DNA of 64,000 nucleotides from Bradyrhizobium hipponense (lineage in GTDB: Bacteria; Pseudomonadota; Alphaproteobacteria; Rhizobiales; Xanthobacteraceae), in assembly GCF_008123965.1 (NCBI RefSeq), contig NZ_VSTH01000035.1, positions 1 through 64,000 of the forward strand. The letters run 5' to 3'. The notes beneath the pieces were generated by a model. That model did not search any database and was not told the DNA's origin. It saw nothing but the letters and a program-made list of their open reading frames with translations. The translations under genes were made by a program, and so were the position numbers. Shown here piece by piece: positions 1-11,418 of the stretch (positions are counted from its first letter, which is position 1; every line of letters begins with the position of its first letter).

Positions 1-7
1 GTCCCAA

Positions 8-19
8 CTCGCAATGACG
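8..19. repeat. Partial end of a palindromic intergenic repeat (family A)
   Basis: The bases CTCGCAATGACG match the right end of the family A elements at 22825-22911 and 49852-49974. The rest of this copy lies outside the window. Confidence 0.5.
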
Positions 20-40
20 GTGCTTGTGGGTGGAGCATGC

Positions 41-71
41 CCAAACAAAAACCCCGGCCTTTCGGCCGGGG
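41..71 (-). terminator. Rho-independent terminator of the Bax inhibitor-1 gene
   Basis: Perfect 8-bp arms CCCCGGCC/GGCCGGGG (52-71) enclose a 4-nt loop. Read on the minus strand the hairpin is followed by TTTTTGTTTGG, a classic intrinsic terminator 29 bp beyond the stop codon of the minus-strand gene. Confidence 0.85.
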
Positions 72-99
72 CTCGTGTCGTCCACTCTGAGCCGGGCGC

Positions 100-891
100 T
101 TAGTCGCGCTGGCCGAGGAGCTGCAACAGCAGCGTGAACAGGTTGATGAAGTTCAGGTACAGCGACAGCGCGCCGGTGATGGCCGCACGCTCTGCGATGT
201 CACCGCCGGCCGAAGCGTAGCCGTAGATGTAGTCGTTCTTCAGCCGCTGGGTGTCCCAGGCGGTGAGGCCCGCGAACACCAGCACACCGACCACCGACAC
301 GATGAACTGCAGCATCGTGCTCGCCAGGAACAGGTTGACCAGGCTCGCGATGATGATGCCGATCAGACCCATGAACAGGAACGAGCCCATTCCGCTCATG
401 TCACGCTTGGTGGTGTAGCCGTAGAAGCTGAGCGCACCGAACGTGGCAGCAGTGATGAAGAACACCCGCACGATGGAGGTGTGCGTGAACACCAGGAAGA
501 TCGATGACAGCGAGATGCCCATCAGCGCCGAGAATACCCAGAACAGGATCTGGGCGGTCGAGGGGGCGAGACGGTTGATACCCGCCGAGATCACGAACAC
601 CATGGCGAGCGGTGCCAGCATGAACAGCCATTTCAGCGGGCTGACGAACATCGCGTAGCCGAACGGCGTCAGGAACAGCTTGCCGACGCGAACGGCTTCC
701 GCCGTCGGAACGTCGGTTACGGCGGCCATGTAGACGCCGAGCGCGGCCAGGCCGGTGATGGCGAGGCCAATGCTCATGTAATTGTAGATGCGCAGCATGT
801 ATGCGCGCAGGCCGGCATCGACCGTCGCGGCGTCAACACGCCCGGCGGCCCTGCCGAAAGGAGAAGCGTAGTTACGGTCTAGGTCCGACAT
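100..891 (-). CDS. Bax inhibitor-1/YccA family integral membrane protein
   Basis: A 263-residue protein with about seven hydrophobic segments covering most of its length, the architecture of the Bax inhibitor-1/YccA/LFG family. Members are thought to act as pH-sensitive Ca2+ leak channels or to modulate membrane proteases such as FtsH; the role here is inferred from family only. The start is taken at 891 (MSDLDRNYAS) because family members begin there and the upstream in-frame extension to 936 looks non-coding. The gene stands alone with its own terminator. Confidence 0.88.
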   Translation of the reverse strand: MSDLDRNYASPFGRAAGRVDAATVDAGLRAYMLRIYNYMSIGLAITGLAALGVYMAAVTDVPTAEAVRVGKLFLTPFGYAMFVSPLKWLFMLAPLAMVFVISAGINRLAPSTAQILFWVFSALMGISLSSIFLVFTHTSIVRVFFITAATFGALSFYGYTTKRDMSGMGSFLFMGLIGIIIASLVNLFLASTMLQFIVSVVGVLVFAGLTAWDTQRLKNDYIYGYASAGGDIAERAAITGALSLYLNFINLFTLLLQLLGQRD

Positions 892-1160
892 GGTCGAATT
901 CCCGTTGGTTGGCCGGTCCGGCATGAGGGTCGCCATGCCGCCGGTTCGTCAAACTCTATCTCGGATACCGATGCCTGCCGAGTAAATTTTGGCTCACAAT
1001 CGGGGCTCCGAACCCATTCGATATGTGGGAAACTAACACATCCGCTGCAACCGTCCACGCGCGGCTGAATGTCGCCCTTAGCCACAATCCTGGCGAGCGG
1101 ACGTGGTTAATCGCAGGAATCGTGCGATTCCGCTCCCGCGCGGCCACCCGCTACATTTTG

Positions 1161-3731
1161 TCACAAATTCCGCAACACCGTGGCGGGCTTTTTGTTCAAC
1201 GCCAGCAGCGTACCGGCGAGCCCGAGCCCGACAGTGACGATCAGGGCGGCCGCGACCACGCCGGCAGCGCTTGGCGCCTGCCAGACGAAAGTGAGCGTCA
1301 TCACCCGTGTAACGATGGTCCAGGCCGCGATGCTGCCGGCGATCACGCCGAACACAGCGGTGGCCAGCCCGATCAGGAGGTATTCGAGGGCGTAGGCGCC
1401 GAGCAGCCGCAGCCGGGTCGCCCCTAGCGTCTTCAGGATCACTGCATCGTAGACCCGGTGGCGGTGGCCGGCGGCAAGCGCCCCGCCCAGTACAAGAATC
1501 GCCGAGATCAGGGTCACGGCGCTGGCACCGCGGATCGCCAGCGCGAGATTGGTCACGACCGAGCCGACCGTCTCCATCACCTCGCGCACGCGCACGCTCG
1601 TGACCATCGGATAGGCGTCGGCGACCTCTGTGATGATCCTGCCGTCGCCGGCGGCGTCTCCGCCGGCTTGCGTCAGCGTCGCGATATGGGTGTGCGGCGC
1701 GCCCTTGAAGGCGTTGGGCGAGAACACCAGGACGAAATTGATGCCGAGCCCCTGCCAGTCGATCTTGCGCAAATTGCTGATCTTCGCCGGGATGTCGCGG
1801 CCGAGCACGTTGACCACGACCTCGTCGCCGATCTTGAGACCGAGCCCGTCGGCGATCTTCTTCTCCATCGAGACCAGGGGCGGGCCGGAATAATCGGCGC
1901 CCCACCACTCGCCGTCGATGACCTCTGAGCCTTTCGGCAGCTCGCCGGTGTAGGTCAGGCCGCGGTCGCTTTGCAGGACCCATTCGGAATCGGTCGACGG
2001 CTTCAGGTCTTCGGCACGGACGCCGCGCGCGGCGACGATGCGCCCGCGCAGCATCGGCACGTCCTCAACCTTCGCATCCGGCACGATTCCGCGCAGATAG
2101 TGGTCGAACTCGGCGGCCTGGGTGCTCGGGATGTCGATGAAGTAGAAGGACGGCGCGTGATCCGGGAGCGCTGCCAGAAACTGCCGGCGCAGATTGCCAT
2201 CGATCTGGGTGATGGTGACGAGCACCGCGAGCCCGAGGCCGAGCGACAGCACCACCGAGGGCGTCAGCGCGCCCGGCCGGTGGATGTTGGCGATCGCGAG
2301 CCGCAGCATCGGCAGCCGCGTGCGCGGCAACCGGCGCGCGATCGTCATCAGTACGGCGGCGACGCCCCGGAGCAGCGCGAAAACGACGATGGAAGAGACC
2401 ACGAACACCGCGGCGATGCGTTTGTCGAACGACAGCCCGATCACGACGGTGACGAGCAGGGCGACGACGACGCCCATGAAGGCGAGATAGCGCCAGCGCG
2501 GCCGGTGCCATTCGTTGCTGATGGTGTCGCGGAACAGGGCGGCGACTGGCACGTCATGCACCCGCCCGAGCGGCCACAGGCCGAAGGCGAGCGCGGTCAG
2601 CAGGCCATAGACGAAGGACAGTGCGAGCTCGTCAGCATGCACCGCCGGGATGACCGGCAGCGGCAGCAGCTTTCCGAACAGGCCGACGATGGCAAAGGGC
2701 ATCGCGGCACCGAGCGCCAGCCCGATCGCCGAGCCGATTGCGGCCAGCAGCAGGACTTGCGCGAGATAGATGCCGAACACGTCGCGACCGGTGGCGCCGA
2801 CCGCCTTCAAGGCCGCGATCACCTCGAGCTTGCGGTCGATGTGGCTCTTCACGGCATTGGCGACGCCGACGCCGCCGACCAGCAGCGCGGCGAGGCCGAC
2901 CAGCGTCAGGAACTGCGTAAAGCGGCTGATATTGCGCTCGAGCTGCGGCGAGGCATTGGAGCGGCTGCGGATCTCCCAGCCGGCCTGCGGCGCGGCGTTG
3001 CGCGCATCGGCGATGAAGGCGTCAGTGGCGCGGTCGCTGTTGGCGATCTCCGGCAGCTTGACCCGGTAGACCCAGCGCACCAGACTGCCGGGCTGGATAA
3101 GCCCGGTGGCATGCAGGCCGGCCTCGCTGATCAGGAAGCGCGGGCCGAAGCCGATGCCGCCGGCGAGCTTGTCCGGCTCGGCTTCGACGGTGCTGCGAAT
3201 CTGGAAGGTCGCGGACCCGATGGTGACGCGGTCGCCGGTCTTCAGCGAGAGCCGCGCCAGCAGTGTCGGATCGGCGCCGGCGCCGAATGCGCCGTCGCGC
3301 TCCGCGAGCAGGTCCGACAGCGGCATCTGCGGCGCCAGCGTCAACTGTCCCAGCATCGGATAGCTGCCATCGACAGCTTTCATCTCGACCAGCGCCAGCT
3401 TGCCTTCGGTCGAACGCGCCATGCCGCGCAGGGTCGCTGCGACCGAGACGGTGCCGCGCGAACGCAGGAAGGCGACTTCCTCCGGTTTGGCCTCGCGCTG
3501 AAACAAGACGAACGACACGTCGCCGCCGAGCAACGTGCGGCCCTCGCGTGCAAGACCGTCGCTGAGGCTCGCCGACACCGAGCCGACCCCGGCGATCGCC
3601 ATCACGCCGAGCGCGATGCAGGCGATGAAAACGTAGAAGCCGCGCAGGCCTCCGCGCAATTCGCGCGTAGCGTAGCGCAGCGACAGCGCGGCGCCGTTGG
3701 GGCGCGCAAACGGTTCGGCTGCGGCGCTCAT
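1161..3731 (-). CDS. ABC transporter permease of the FtsX/YbbP type
   Basis: An 856-residue membrane protein with an N-terminal membrane anchor (about residues 31-55), a large extracytoplasmic region, a central FtsX-type membrane block (about 270-500), a second soluble domain and a C-terminal FtsX-type block (about 735-850). This is the two-FtsX-domain layout and length of YbbP-type permeases. It overlaps the upstream ATPase gene by 4 bp (ATGA), so the two are translationally coupled. YbbAP pairs often sit next to a TesA-like esterase, as here, suggesting a lipid- or envelope-related export role; the substrate is unknown. Confidence 0.88.
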   Translation of the reverse strand: MSAAAEPFARPNGAALSLRYATRELRGGLRGFYVFIACIALGVMAIAGVGSVSASLSDGLAREGRTLLGGDVSFVLFQREAKPEEVAFLRSRGTVSVAATLRGMARSTEGKLALVEMKAVDGSYPMLGQLTLAPQMPLSDLLAERDGAFGAGADPTLLARLSLKTGDRVTIGSATFQIRSTVEAEPDKLAGGIGFGPRFLISEAGLHATGLIQPGSLVRWVYRVKLPEIANSDRATDAFIADARNAAPQAGWEIRSRSNASPQLERNISRFTQFLTLVGLAALLVGGVGVANAVKSHIDRKLEVIAALKAVGATGRDVFGIYLAQVLLLAAIGSAIGLALGAAMPFAIVGLFGKLLPLPVIPAVHADELALSFVYGLLTALAFGLWPLGRVHDVPVAALFRDTISNEWHRPRWRYLAFMGVVVALLVTVVIGLSFDKRIAAVFVVSSIVVFALLRGVAAVLMTIARRLPRTRLPMLRLAIANIHRPGALTPSVVLSLGLGLAVLVTITQIDGNLRRQFLAALPDHAPSFYFIDIPSTQAAEFDHYLRGIVPDAKVEDVPMLRGRIVAARGVRAEDLKPSTDSEWVLQSDRGLTYTGELPKGSEVIDGEWWGADYSGPPLVSMEKKIADGLGLKIGDEVVVNVLGRDIPAKISNLRKIDWQGLGINFVLVFSPNAFKGAPHTHIATLTQAGGDAAGDGRIITEVADAYPMVTSVRVREVMETVGSVVTNLALAIRGASAVTLISAILVLGGALAAGHRHRVYDAVILKTLGATRLRLLGAYALEYLLIGLATAVFGVIAGSIAAWTIVTRVMTLTFVWQAPSAAGVVAAALIVTVGLGLAGTLLALNKKPATVLRNL

Positions 3732-4450
3732 GCGGGCAGGGACTGCGTATCGATGCGCCCCGAACGCAGCCGGATCACCCGATCGCAGCGATGCGCGAGC
3801 GAGGCGTCGTGCGTGACCAGCACCAGGGTCATGCCGCGCTCGTCATGCTTGCCGAACAAGAGATCGACGATCTGCTTGCCGGTCGCCTCGTCGAGATTGC
3901 CGGTCGGCTCGTCGGCGACGAGGATGGCGGGATCGGGCGCCAGCGCGCGGGCCAGCGCGACGCGCTGCTGCTCGCCGCCGGAGAGTTGCGTTGGATAATG
4001 ATGCAGACGGTCGCCGAGCCCGACCGATTGCAGCTCCTGCGCGGCGCGTTTGGCAGCATCCGGATTGCCGGCGAGCTCGAGCGGCACCGCGACGTTTTCC
4101 AGCGCCGTCATGGTTGGGATCAAGTGGAAGGATTGGAAGACGATGCCGACCTGGCGGCCGCGGAAGCGGGCGAGCGCATCCTCGTCGAGGGCATTGAAAG
4201 GCGTGCCATTGACCACCACCTCTCCGCTATCAGGACGCTCCAGCCCCGCCATCACCATCAGCAGCGTGGATTTGCCCGAGCCTGACGGGCCGATCAGGCC
4301 GATCGTCTCGCTCCGGCCGACCCGCAGGCTGATATCCTTGAGGATGTGAACGCGTGCCGCCCCCGTACCCAATGAGAGATTGACGTTGGAGATGGCGATG
4401 GTGTCCGGCGCAGTGCCGGCGAGCGAAGAGGATTCGATGCGAGTGTCCAT
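3728..4450 (-). CDS. ABC transporter ATP-binding protein, YbbA/LolD-like
   Basis: A 240-residue ATPase with a Walker A motif (GPSGSGKST), Q-loop, ABC signature ([15 protein letters not shown]) and Walker B with D-loop ([13 protein letters not shown]). These place it in the LolD/MacB/YbbA branch that energises FtsX-like permeases. It is the partner of the overlapping downstream permease. The start is taken at 4450 (MDTRIESS); an in-frame ATG at 4468 would add six residues. The chosen start abuts a divergent esterase gene, so promoters of one gene must lie in the coding region of the other. Confidence 0.88.
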   Translation of the reverse strand: MDTRIESSSLAGTAPDTIAISNVNLSLGTGAARVHILKDISLRVGRSETIGLIGPSGSGKSTLLMVMAGLERPDSGEVVVNGTPFNALDEDALARFRGRQVGIVFQSFHLIPTMTALENVAVPLELAGNPDAAKRAAQELQSVGLGDRLHHYPTQLSGGEQQRVALARALAPDPAILVADEPTGNLDEATGKQIVDLLFGKHDERGMTLVLVTHDASLAHRCDRVIRLRSGRIDTQSLPA

Positions 4451-5150
4451 GGTCCGGTCATATGGCAACTCCGCTGGCGCGGTCGAGAGGCGTTACGGAT
4501 TGTTCATGCACATAGCCGTGTTGATGTTCGCTTTGATGACGGTCGCGAATGCGGCCTCGGCCCAGACGCAGCCTCCGGCGAAACCGATCAAGCTGGTGGT
4601 CCTCGGCGATTCCTTGAGCGCCGGTCTCGGGCTTGCCGGCCAGGAGGCGTTTCCTGCGAAACTTAAAAAAGCCTTGCAGGACAAAAGCATGGCGGTTGAT
4701 ATGGTCAATGCCGGGGTGTCGGGTGACACCACCTCCGGCGGCCGCGACCGGCTCGACTGGTCGGTGCCGGAGGGAACCGAGGGCGTGATCGTCGAACTCG
4801 GCGCCAACGACGCGCTGCGCGGCATCGATCCCGACCTGACACGCGCCGCGCTGACCGACATCGTCACGCGGCTGCAGGCGCGCAAGATCGCGGTGATGCT
4901 CTGCGGCATGCTGGCGCCGCCGAATTACGGCGCCGATTATGCCGCGCGCTTTAATTCGATTTATCCGGATCTGGCGAAAAAATTCGATGTGCCGCTCTAT
5001 CCGTTCTTCCTCGACGGGGTCGCGGCCGACGCCAAGCTCAACCAGGCCGACGGCATTCATCCGACCGCGGCCGGCGTCGACATCATCGTCGGCAACATCA
5101 TGCCCACAGTGGAGGCATTCTTGCGCAACATAAGCGAGCAACGGCGTTGA
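4437..5150 (+). CDS. Arylesterase, TesA-like SGNH/GDSL hydrolase, exported
   Basis: The mature part carries the SGNH blocks in order: GDSLSAG (nucleophile Ser), the block II Gly region, GANDALRG (block III Asn) and DGIHPTAAG (Asp/His). It should be a periplasmic esterase or lysophospholipase of the TesA type. A hydrophobic stretch ending NAASA-Q is a signal peptide, preceded by Arg-rich sequence if translation starts at 4437. That ATG has AGAGGA 5 nt upstream; ATGs at 4449 and 4506 are alternatives, the last giving a signal peptide without basic residues. It is divergent from the YbbA-like ATPase gene. Confidence 0.85.
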   Translation: MRVSMVRSYGNSAGAVERRYGLFMHIAVLMFALMTVANAASAQTQPPAKPIKLVVLGDSLSAGLGLAGQEAFPAKLKKALQDKSMAVDMVNAGVSGDTTSGGRDRLDWSVPEGTEGVIVELGANDALRGIDPDLTRAALTDIVTRLQARKIAVMLCGMLAPPNYGADYAARFNSIYPDLAKKFDVPLYPFFLDGVAADAKLNQADGIHPTAAGVDIIVGNIMPTVEAFLRNISEQRR

Positions 5151-5324
5151 AAAGCAGGCAGCGCTAACCCTAATACCCAGGGTTTTACCGGGGTGGCTCG
5201 CGCGATGCTTCGCAGAGTCACACAACTGCGATAGGAATCAGGCTACCGGTGATTCGTCGCCGGCTCTAAAATTTGGATATGATCCTTCTCAGGGATCATG
5301 CCCAAGCATCGGGAGTGCGAAACG

Positions 5325-5861
5325 ATGCCGCGTTTGTTCACTGGTCTGGAAATTCCGGCCGAGATCGGCCAGACGCTTTCCAATTTGCGGGGCGGCCTTC
5401 CGGGCGCCCGCTGGATCGATCCCGAAAATTATCACGTCACCCTGCGCTTCATCGGCGATATCGACGGGATCTCCGCCAACGAGATTGCCTCGATGCTGTT
5501 TCGCGTCAACCGCAAGCCGTTCGAGGTCAAGGTGCAGGGCCTCACGAGTTTCGGCGGACGCAAGCCGCGTGCGGTGGTCGCGACGATTGCGCCGAGCAAG
5601 CCGCTGATCGAATTGCAGGCCGAGCTCGAACGCATGATGCAGCGGATCGGCCTCGATCCGGAAGGCCGCAAATTCATCCCGCATGTCACGCTGGCCCGGC
5701 TGCACGATGCCTCCGACCAGGACGTGGCCGACTATCTTTCGCTGCGCGGCTACTTCCCGAGCAAGGCGTTTCTGGCCGAGCGCTTTGTGCTGTTCTCGTC
5801 CCGCGCGTCGACCGGCGGCGGACCGTATGTAGTCGAGGATGCCTATGAGCTGTGTGCGTGA
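5325..5861 (+). CDS. thpR: RNA 2',3'-cyclic phosphodiesterase (2H superfamily)
   Basis: A 178-residue 2H phosphoesterase with the two signature tetrapeptides HVTL (residues 37-40) and HVTL (120-123), whose His/Thr pairs form the active site. Family members open 2',3'-cyclic phosphate RNA ends to 2'-phosphates and can join tRNA halves in vitro. The start at 5325 is chosen because GGGAG lies 9 nt upstream and the protein then begins MPRLFTGLEIP, as in relatives. A palindromic repeat follows the gene. Confidence 0.9.
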   Translation: MPRLFTGLEIPAEIGQTLSNLRGGLPGARWIDPENYHVTLRFIGDIDGISANEIASMLFRVNRKPFEVKVQGLTSFGGRKPRAVVATIAPSKPLIELQAELERMMQRIGLDPEGRKFIPHVTLARLHDASDQDVADYLSLRGYFPSKAFLAERFVLFSSRASTGGGPYVVEDAYELCA

Positions 5862-5870
5862 TACGGCTCT

Positions 5871-5978
5871 CGTGCCCCGGCCGCAGAGCCGGGGCCCATC
5901 GCTCCGCAGTGAATGAACGAAATAGTGGGTCCCGGCTCTGCGCAGCAGCGCAAGGGCGCTGCAGCGCGTCCGGGACAC
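5871..5978. repeat. Palindromic intergenic repeat, family B (third copy)
   Basis: An imperfect inverted element with CCCCGGC..GCCGGGG near its left end, an internal GTGGGTCCCGGCTC and a right end GTCCGGGACAC. It shares the GGGTCCCGGC core with elements at 48439-48566 and 50934-51075. Confidence 0.5.
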
Positions 5979-6044
5979 CAAATGCATACCCCTTCCCCCC
6001 ATTCACGGGTTGCAATTTGCCGCCGTCTCTGGCGGTAAAGGGCC

Positions 6045-7232
6045 ATGCTCTCGACCCCCAGTTCCTCATTCCGCGGGGCCTATCAGGCCCAGATCGCGTC
6101 CGGCGCGATCGAGCCCGACGCTGCGCAGGCCGAAGTCGCCGAGGCTTATGCGGCGCTCGACCAACGGCTCGCAAACTACAAGCCGCCGCGCAAGCAGGGC
6201 CTGCTCAGCCGTTTGTTCAACGGCGGCGACAAAGACGAGGCGCCGCGCGGACTCTACGTCCATGGCGAGGTCGGGCGCGGCAAGACCATGCTGATGGATC
6301 TGTTCTTCCAGCACTCCTCCGTCGAGCACAAGCGGCGCGCGCATTTCCACGAGTTCATGGCCGAGGTGCACGAGCGCATCTATGGCTATCGCCAGAACAT
6401 CGCGCGCGGCGAGATCGCCGATGGCGATGTCATCGCGCTGACCGCGCATGCGATCTTCGAGGAGAGCTGGCTGCTCTGCTTCGACGAATTCCACGTCACC
6501 GACATCGCGGACGCGATGATTCTGGGGCGTCTGTTCGCCAAATTGTTCGAGCTCGGCACCGTCGTGGTCGCGACCTCCAACGTCGCGCCCGACGATCTCT
6601 ACAAGGGCGGATTGAACCGCTCACTGTTCCTGCCCTTCATCAAGCAGATTATCGACCACATGGACGTGCTGCGGCTCGACGCGCGCACAGACTTCCGGCT
6701 CGAAAAGCTCCAGGGTGTGCCGATGTGGCTGACGCCGGCGGATGCCGACGCGGACACGGCGCTCGACCGCGCCTGGTCGAAGATGACCGGCAGCGCCAAA
6801 TGCAAGTCGCGCGATATTTCGATCAAGGGCCGCATCCTGCACGTGCCGTGCTCGGCCCATGGCGTGGCGCGGTTCAGTTTCGCCGATCTCTGCGAGAGTC
6901 CGCTCGGGGCATCCGACTATCTCAGGCTCGCGCACGACTATCACACCATCCTGGTCGACCATATTCCAGTGATGGACCTGTCTCGACGCAATGCTGCCAA
7001 GCGCTTCATCACGCTGATCGATACGCTCTATGACAATGCCGTAAAGCTGATGGCCTCGGCCGAGGCCAATCCGGTGTCGCTCTATCTCGCCGACGAGGGC
7101 AACGAGGCCAACGAGTTCAAGCGGACCTCGTCGCGTCTGATCGAGATGAGTTCGGAATCCTATCTGGCGCTGGCCCACGGCCGCAAGGATTCCACCGCCA
7201 GCGGCTCGACCAAGGGCCTGGTGGAGACTTAA
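6045..7232 (+). CDS. zapE: Cell division protein ZapE (AFG1-like ATPase)
   Basis: A 395-residue P-loop ATPase of the AFG1/ZapE family, with Walker A GEVGRGKT at residues 74-81 and a Walker B-like segment LLCFDEFHVTD. ZapE is an FtsZ-associated ATPase in bacteria and the homologue of mitochondrial Afg1/Lace1. Full family length. The ATG at 6045 follows AAAGGG. In many alphaproteobacteria the gene lies just upstream of mdh and the suc genes, as here. Confidence 0.92.
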   Translation: MLSTPSSSFRGAYQAQIASGAIEPDAAQAEVAEAYAALDQRLANYKPPRKQGLLSRLFNGGDKDEAPRGLYVHGEVGRGKTMLMDLFFQHSSVEHKRRAHFHEFMAEVHERIYGYRQNIARGEIADGDVIALTAHAIFEESWLLCFDEFHVTDIADAMILGRLFAKLFELGTVVVATSNVAPDDLYKGGLNRSLFLPFIKQIIDHMDVLRLDARTDFRLEKLQGVPMWLTPADADADTALDRAWSKMTGSAKCKSRDISIKGRILHVPCSAHGVARFSFADLCESPLGASDYLRLAHDYHTILVDHIPVMDLSRRNAAKRFITLIDTLYDNAVKLMASAEANPVSLYLADEGNEANEFKRTSSRLIEMSSESYLALAHGRKDSTASGSTKGLVET

Positions 7233-7257
7233 GTCCTATTTCACCATTTTCTCAGCT

Positions 7258-7366
7258 GTCATTCCGGGGCGCGACAAAGTCGCGAGCCCGGAATCCATCG
7301 CGCCAGCAACTCTGCTGCCCGATGGATTCCGGGCCTGCGCCTGTCGGCGCATCCCGGAAATGACGG
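7258..7366. repeat. Palindromic intergenic repeat, family C
   Basis: An imperfect inverted element bounded by GTCATTCCGGG on the left and CCCGGAAATGAC on the right, with internal arms GAATCCATCG and CGATGGATTC. It occupies most of the zapE-mdh intergenic space. Confidence 0.6.
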
Positions 7367-7446
7367 ACTGGGTGTGTTGGCTGCTATCTCGGCAAGCCCG
7401 ACAATTGGGCATCCGGCGACTTGAACGGGGGAGGCGAAAGGGATAA

Positions 7447-8463
<1,017 letters not shown>

Positions 8464-8475
8464 GAGCAACAATCC

Positions 8476-8511
8476 CCGCCGAAGATCGAAACCCGGTCTT
8501 CGGCGGTTTTT
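8476..8511 (+). terminator. Rho-independent terminator after mdh
   Basis: Arms CCGCCGAAGA and TCTTCGGCGG (10 bp, perfect) with an 11-nt loop are followed by TTTTTC. It separates mdh from the suc genes, implying that sucC has its own promoter in 8512-8683. Confidence 0.9.
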
Positions 8512-8683
8512 CATTTCCGGAGCCCGGCTGCACCACTTGTTGAAGGCTGGCGGGTTCCGGATGCGTCCAGAAATCGATGTCAAAGAATCCGGGTTGCAGT
8601 TCCTGTGGTATATGGTATGCCAGCCACAAGACTGAGGTGGGCCTCCGAGGTCACCGCCCGCGGGTTCAGGGAGCGACCATATT

Positions 8684-9880
<1,197 letters not shown>

Positions 9881-9884
9881 GGCC

Positions 9885-10364
9885 ATGACCCAAGACCATC
9901 TCGCCGCATCATCCCCGCTGCCGGAGCACGCGCGCCTTGCCGCGTTCGCCGGTGAATGGAATGGCGAAGAGGTGGTCTTTCCGTCGCGCTGGACCGCCGG
10001 CGGGCCGGCCACCTCGCACACCGTGGCGCGTATGGATCTCAATGGGTTCTACCTGATCCAGGACTCGGTCCAGATGCGCGACGGCAAGCAGGTCTTCGCC
10101 ACCCACGGCATCTTCACCTTCGACCGCGAGGACCGGACCTACAAATTGTTCTGGTACGATTCGCTCGGCTACACGCCGCCCTCGCCCGCCTCCGGCGGCT
10201 GGGTCGGCAAGACACTGACGCTGGTGCGCGGCTCGCTGCGCGGCAATGCGCGCCACGTCTACGAGATCATCGACGACAATTCCTATTCGTTGAAGATCCA
10301 GTTCTCGCCGGACGCGGAAGGCTGGGCCGACGTGCTCACCGGCGTCTACCGCCGCATCCACTGA
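9885..10364 (+). CDS. DUF1579-like protein encoded between sucC and sucD
   Basis: A 159-residue soluble protein without signal or membrane segments. FAGEWNGEEVVFPS near the N-terminus, the repeated beta-strand pattern and DREDRTYKLFWYDS resemble DUF1579/lipocalin-like beta-barrel proteins. It begins 4 bp after sucC and ends 32 bp before sucD, so it is surely co-transcribed with both. Its position suggests a link to succinyl-CoA ligase or a passenger inserted in the operon; no function can be assigned. Base composition matches its neighbours. Confidence 0.75.
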   Translation: MTQDHLAASSPLPEHARLAAFAGEWNGEEVVFPSRWTAGGPATSHTVARMDLNGFYLIQDSVQMRDGKQVFATHGIFTFDREDRTYKLFWYDSLGYTPPSPASGGWVGKTLTLVRGSLRGNARHVYEIIDDNSYSLKIQFSPDAEGWADVLTGVYRRIH

Positions 10365-10396
10365 CCTCTCACTGTTAGTTCGCGAAAGCAGACCTC

Positions 10397-11281
10397 ATGT
10401 CCATCCTGATCGACAAGAACACCAAGGTCATCTGCCAGGGCTTTACCGGCAAGAACGGCACCTTCCATTCGGAGGCCGCGCTTGCCTACGGCACCAAGAT
10501 GGTCGGCGGCACCTCGCCGGGCAAAGGCGGCTCGACGCATCTGGGCTTGCCGGTGTTCGACACCGTGCGCGAGGCGCGCGAGAAGACCGGCGCTGATGCA
10601 TCGGTGATCTACGTGCCGCCGCCGGGTGCGGCCGATGCGATCTGCGAAGCCATCGACGCCGAGACCCCGCTGATCGTCTGCATCACGGAAGGCATCCCGG
10701 TCCTCGACATGGTACGGGTGAAGCGGTCTCTGGCCGGCTCCAAGTCGCGCCTGATCGGGCCGAACTGCCCGGGCGTCATGACCGCCGGCGAGTGCAAGAT
10801 CGGCATCATGCCGGCCAACATCTTCAAGACCGGCAGCGTCGGCATCGTCTCGCGCTCGGGAACGCTGACCTATGAAGCCGTGTTCCAGACCTCCCAGGAG
10901 GGCCTCGGCCAGACCACTGCGGTCGGCATCGGCGGCGACCCTGTCAAGGGAACCGAGTTCATCGACGTGCTGGAAATGCTGCTGGCCGACCCCAAGACCG
11001 AGTCGATCATCATGATCGGCGAGATCGGCGGCTCCGCCGAGGAGGACGCGGCTCAGTTCCTCAAGGACGAGGCCAAGCGGGGCCGTAAGAAGCCGATGGT
11101 TGGCTTCATCGCCGGCCTCACCGCACCTCCCGGCCGCCGCATGGGCCATGCCGGCGCGATCATCTCAGGCGGCAAGGGCGACGCCGGCTCCAAGACCGAC
11201 GCGATGAAATCGGCAGGAATTACAGTCTCGCCGTCTCCCGCCCGCCTCGGACATACGCTTGCCGAAAAGTTGAAGGCTTAG
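10397..11281 (+). CDS. sucD: Succinyl-CoA ligase (ADP-forming) alpha subunit
   Basis: A 294-residue protein, [19 protein letters not shown] at the start, with the CoA-binding Rossmann domain first and the ligase domain second. [12 protein letters not shown] and the active-site phosphohistidine in GHAGAII are visible near the C-terminus. It pairs with SucC. A stable hairpin lies in the 137-bp gap before sucA. Confidence 0.96.
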   Translation: MSILIDKNTKVICQGFTGKNGTFHSEAALAYGTKMVGGTSPGKGGSTHLGLPVFDTVREAREKTGADASVIYVPPPGAADAICEAIDAETPLIVCITEGIPVLDMVRVKRSLAGSKSRLIGPNCPGVMTAGECKIGIMPANIFKTGSVGIVSRSGTLTYEAVFQTSQEGLGQTTAVGIGGDPVKGTEFIDVLEMLLADPKTESIIMIGEIGGSAEEDAAQFLKDEAKRGRKKPMVGFIAGLTAPPGRRMGHAGAIISGGKGDAGSKTDAMKSAGITVSPSPARLGHTLAEKLKA

Positions 11282-11342
11282 TTCACTTCTTCGCACTTTT
11301 CCGGGCGAAGTTTCGTAGCAAATAGGATAAATGGTGCCTGTC

Positions 11343-11372
11343 GCGCCGAGCCTCTGCCGGGGAGCTCGGCGC
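11343..11372. promoter_or_regulatory. Perfect hairpin in the sucD-sucA leader
   Basis: Arms GCGCCGAGC (11343-11351) and GCTCGGCGC (11364-11372) enclose a 12-nt loop, and TTTGTT follows 8 nt later. It could attenuate read-through from sucCD into sucA or stabilise processed mRNA ends; the T-stretch is too far away for a textbook terminator. Confidence 0.45.
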
Positions 11373-11418
11373 CAGCGCCGTTTGTTATGCGCGAACCGAA
11401 ATCGCCAGGAACTCAAGT

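Noticed and set aside
1971..3998. Very long open frame (675 codons) antisense to the permease and ATPase genes
   Set aside because: Arg/Gln/His-rich product without domains; it is the shadow expected opposite high-GC coding sequence, while the minus strand encodes clear FtsX and ABC proteins.
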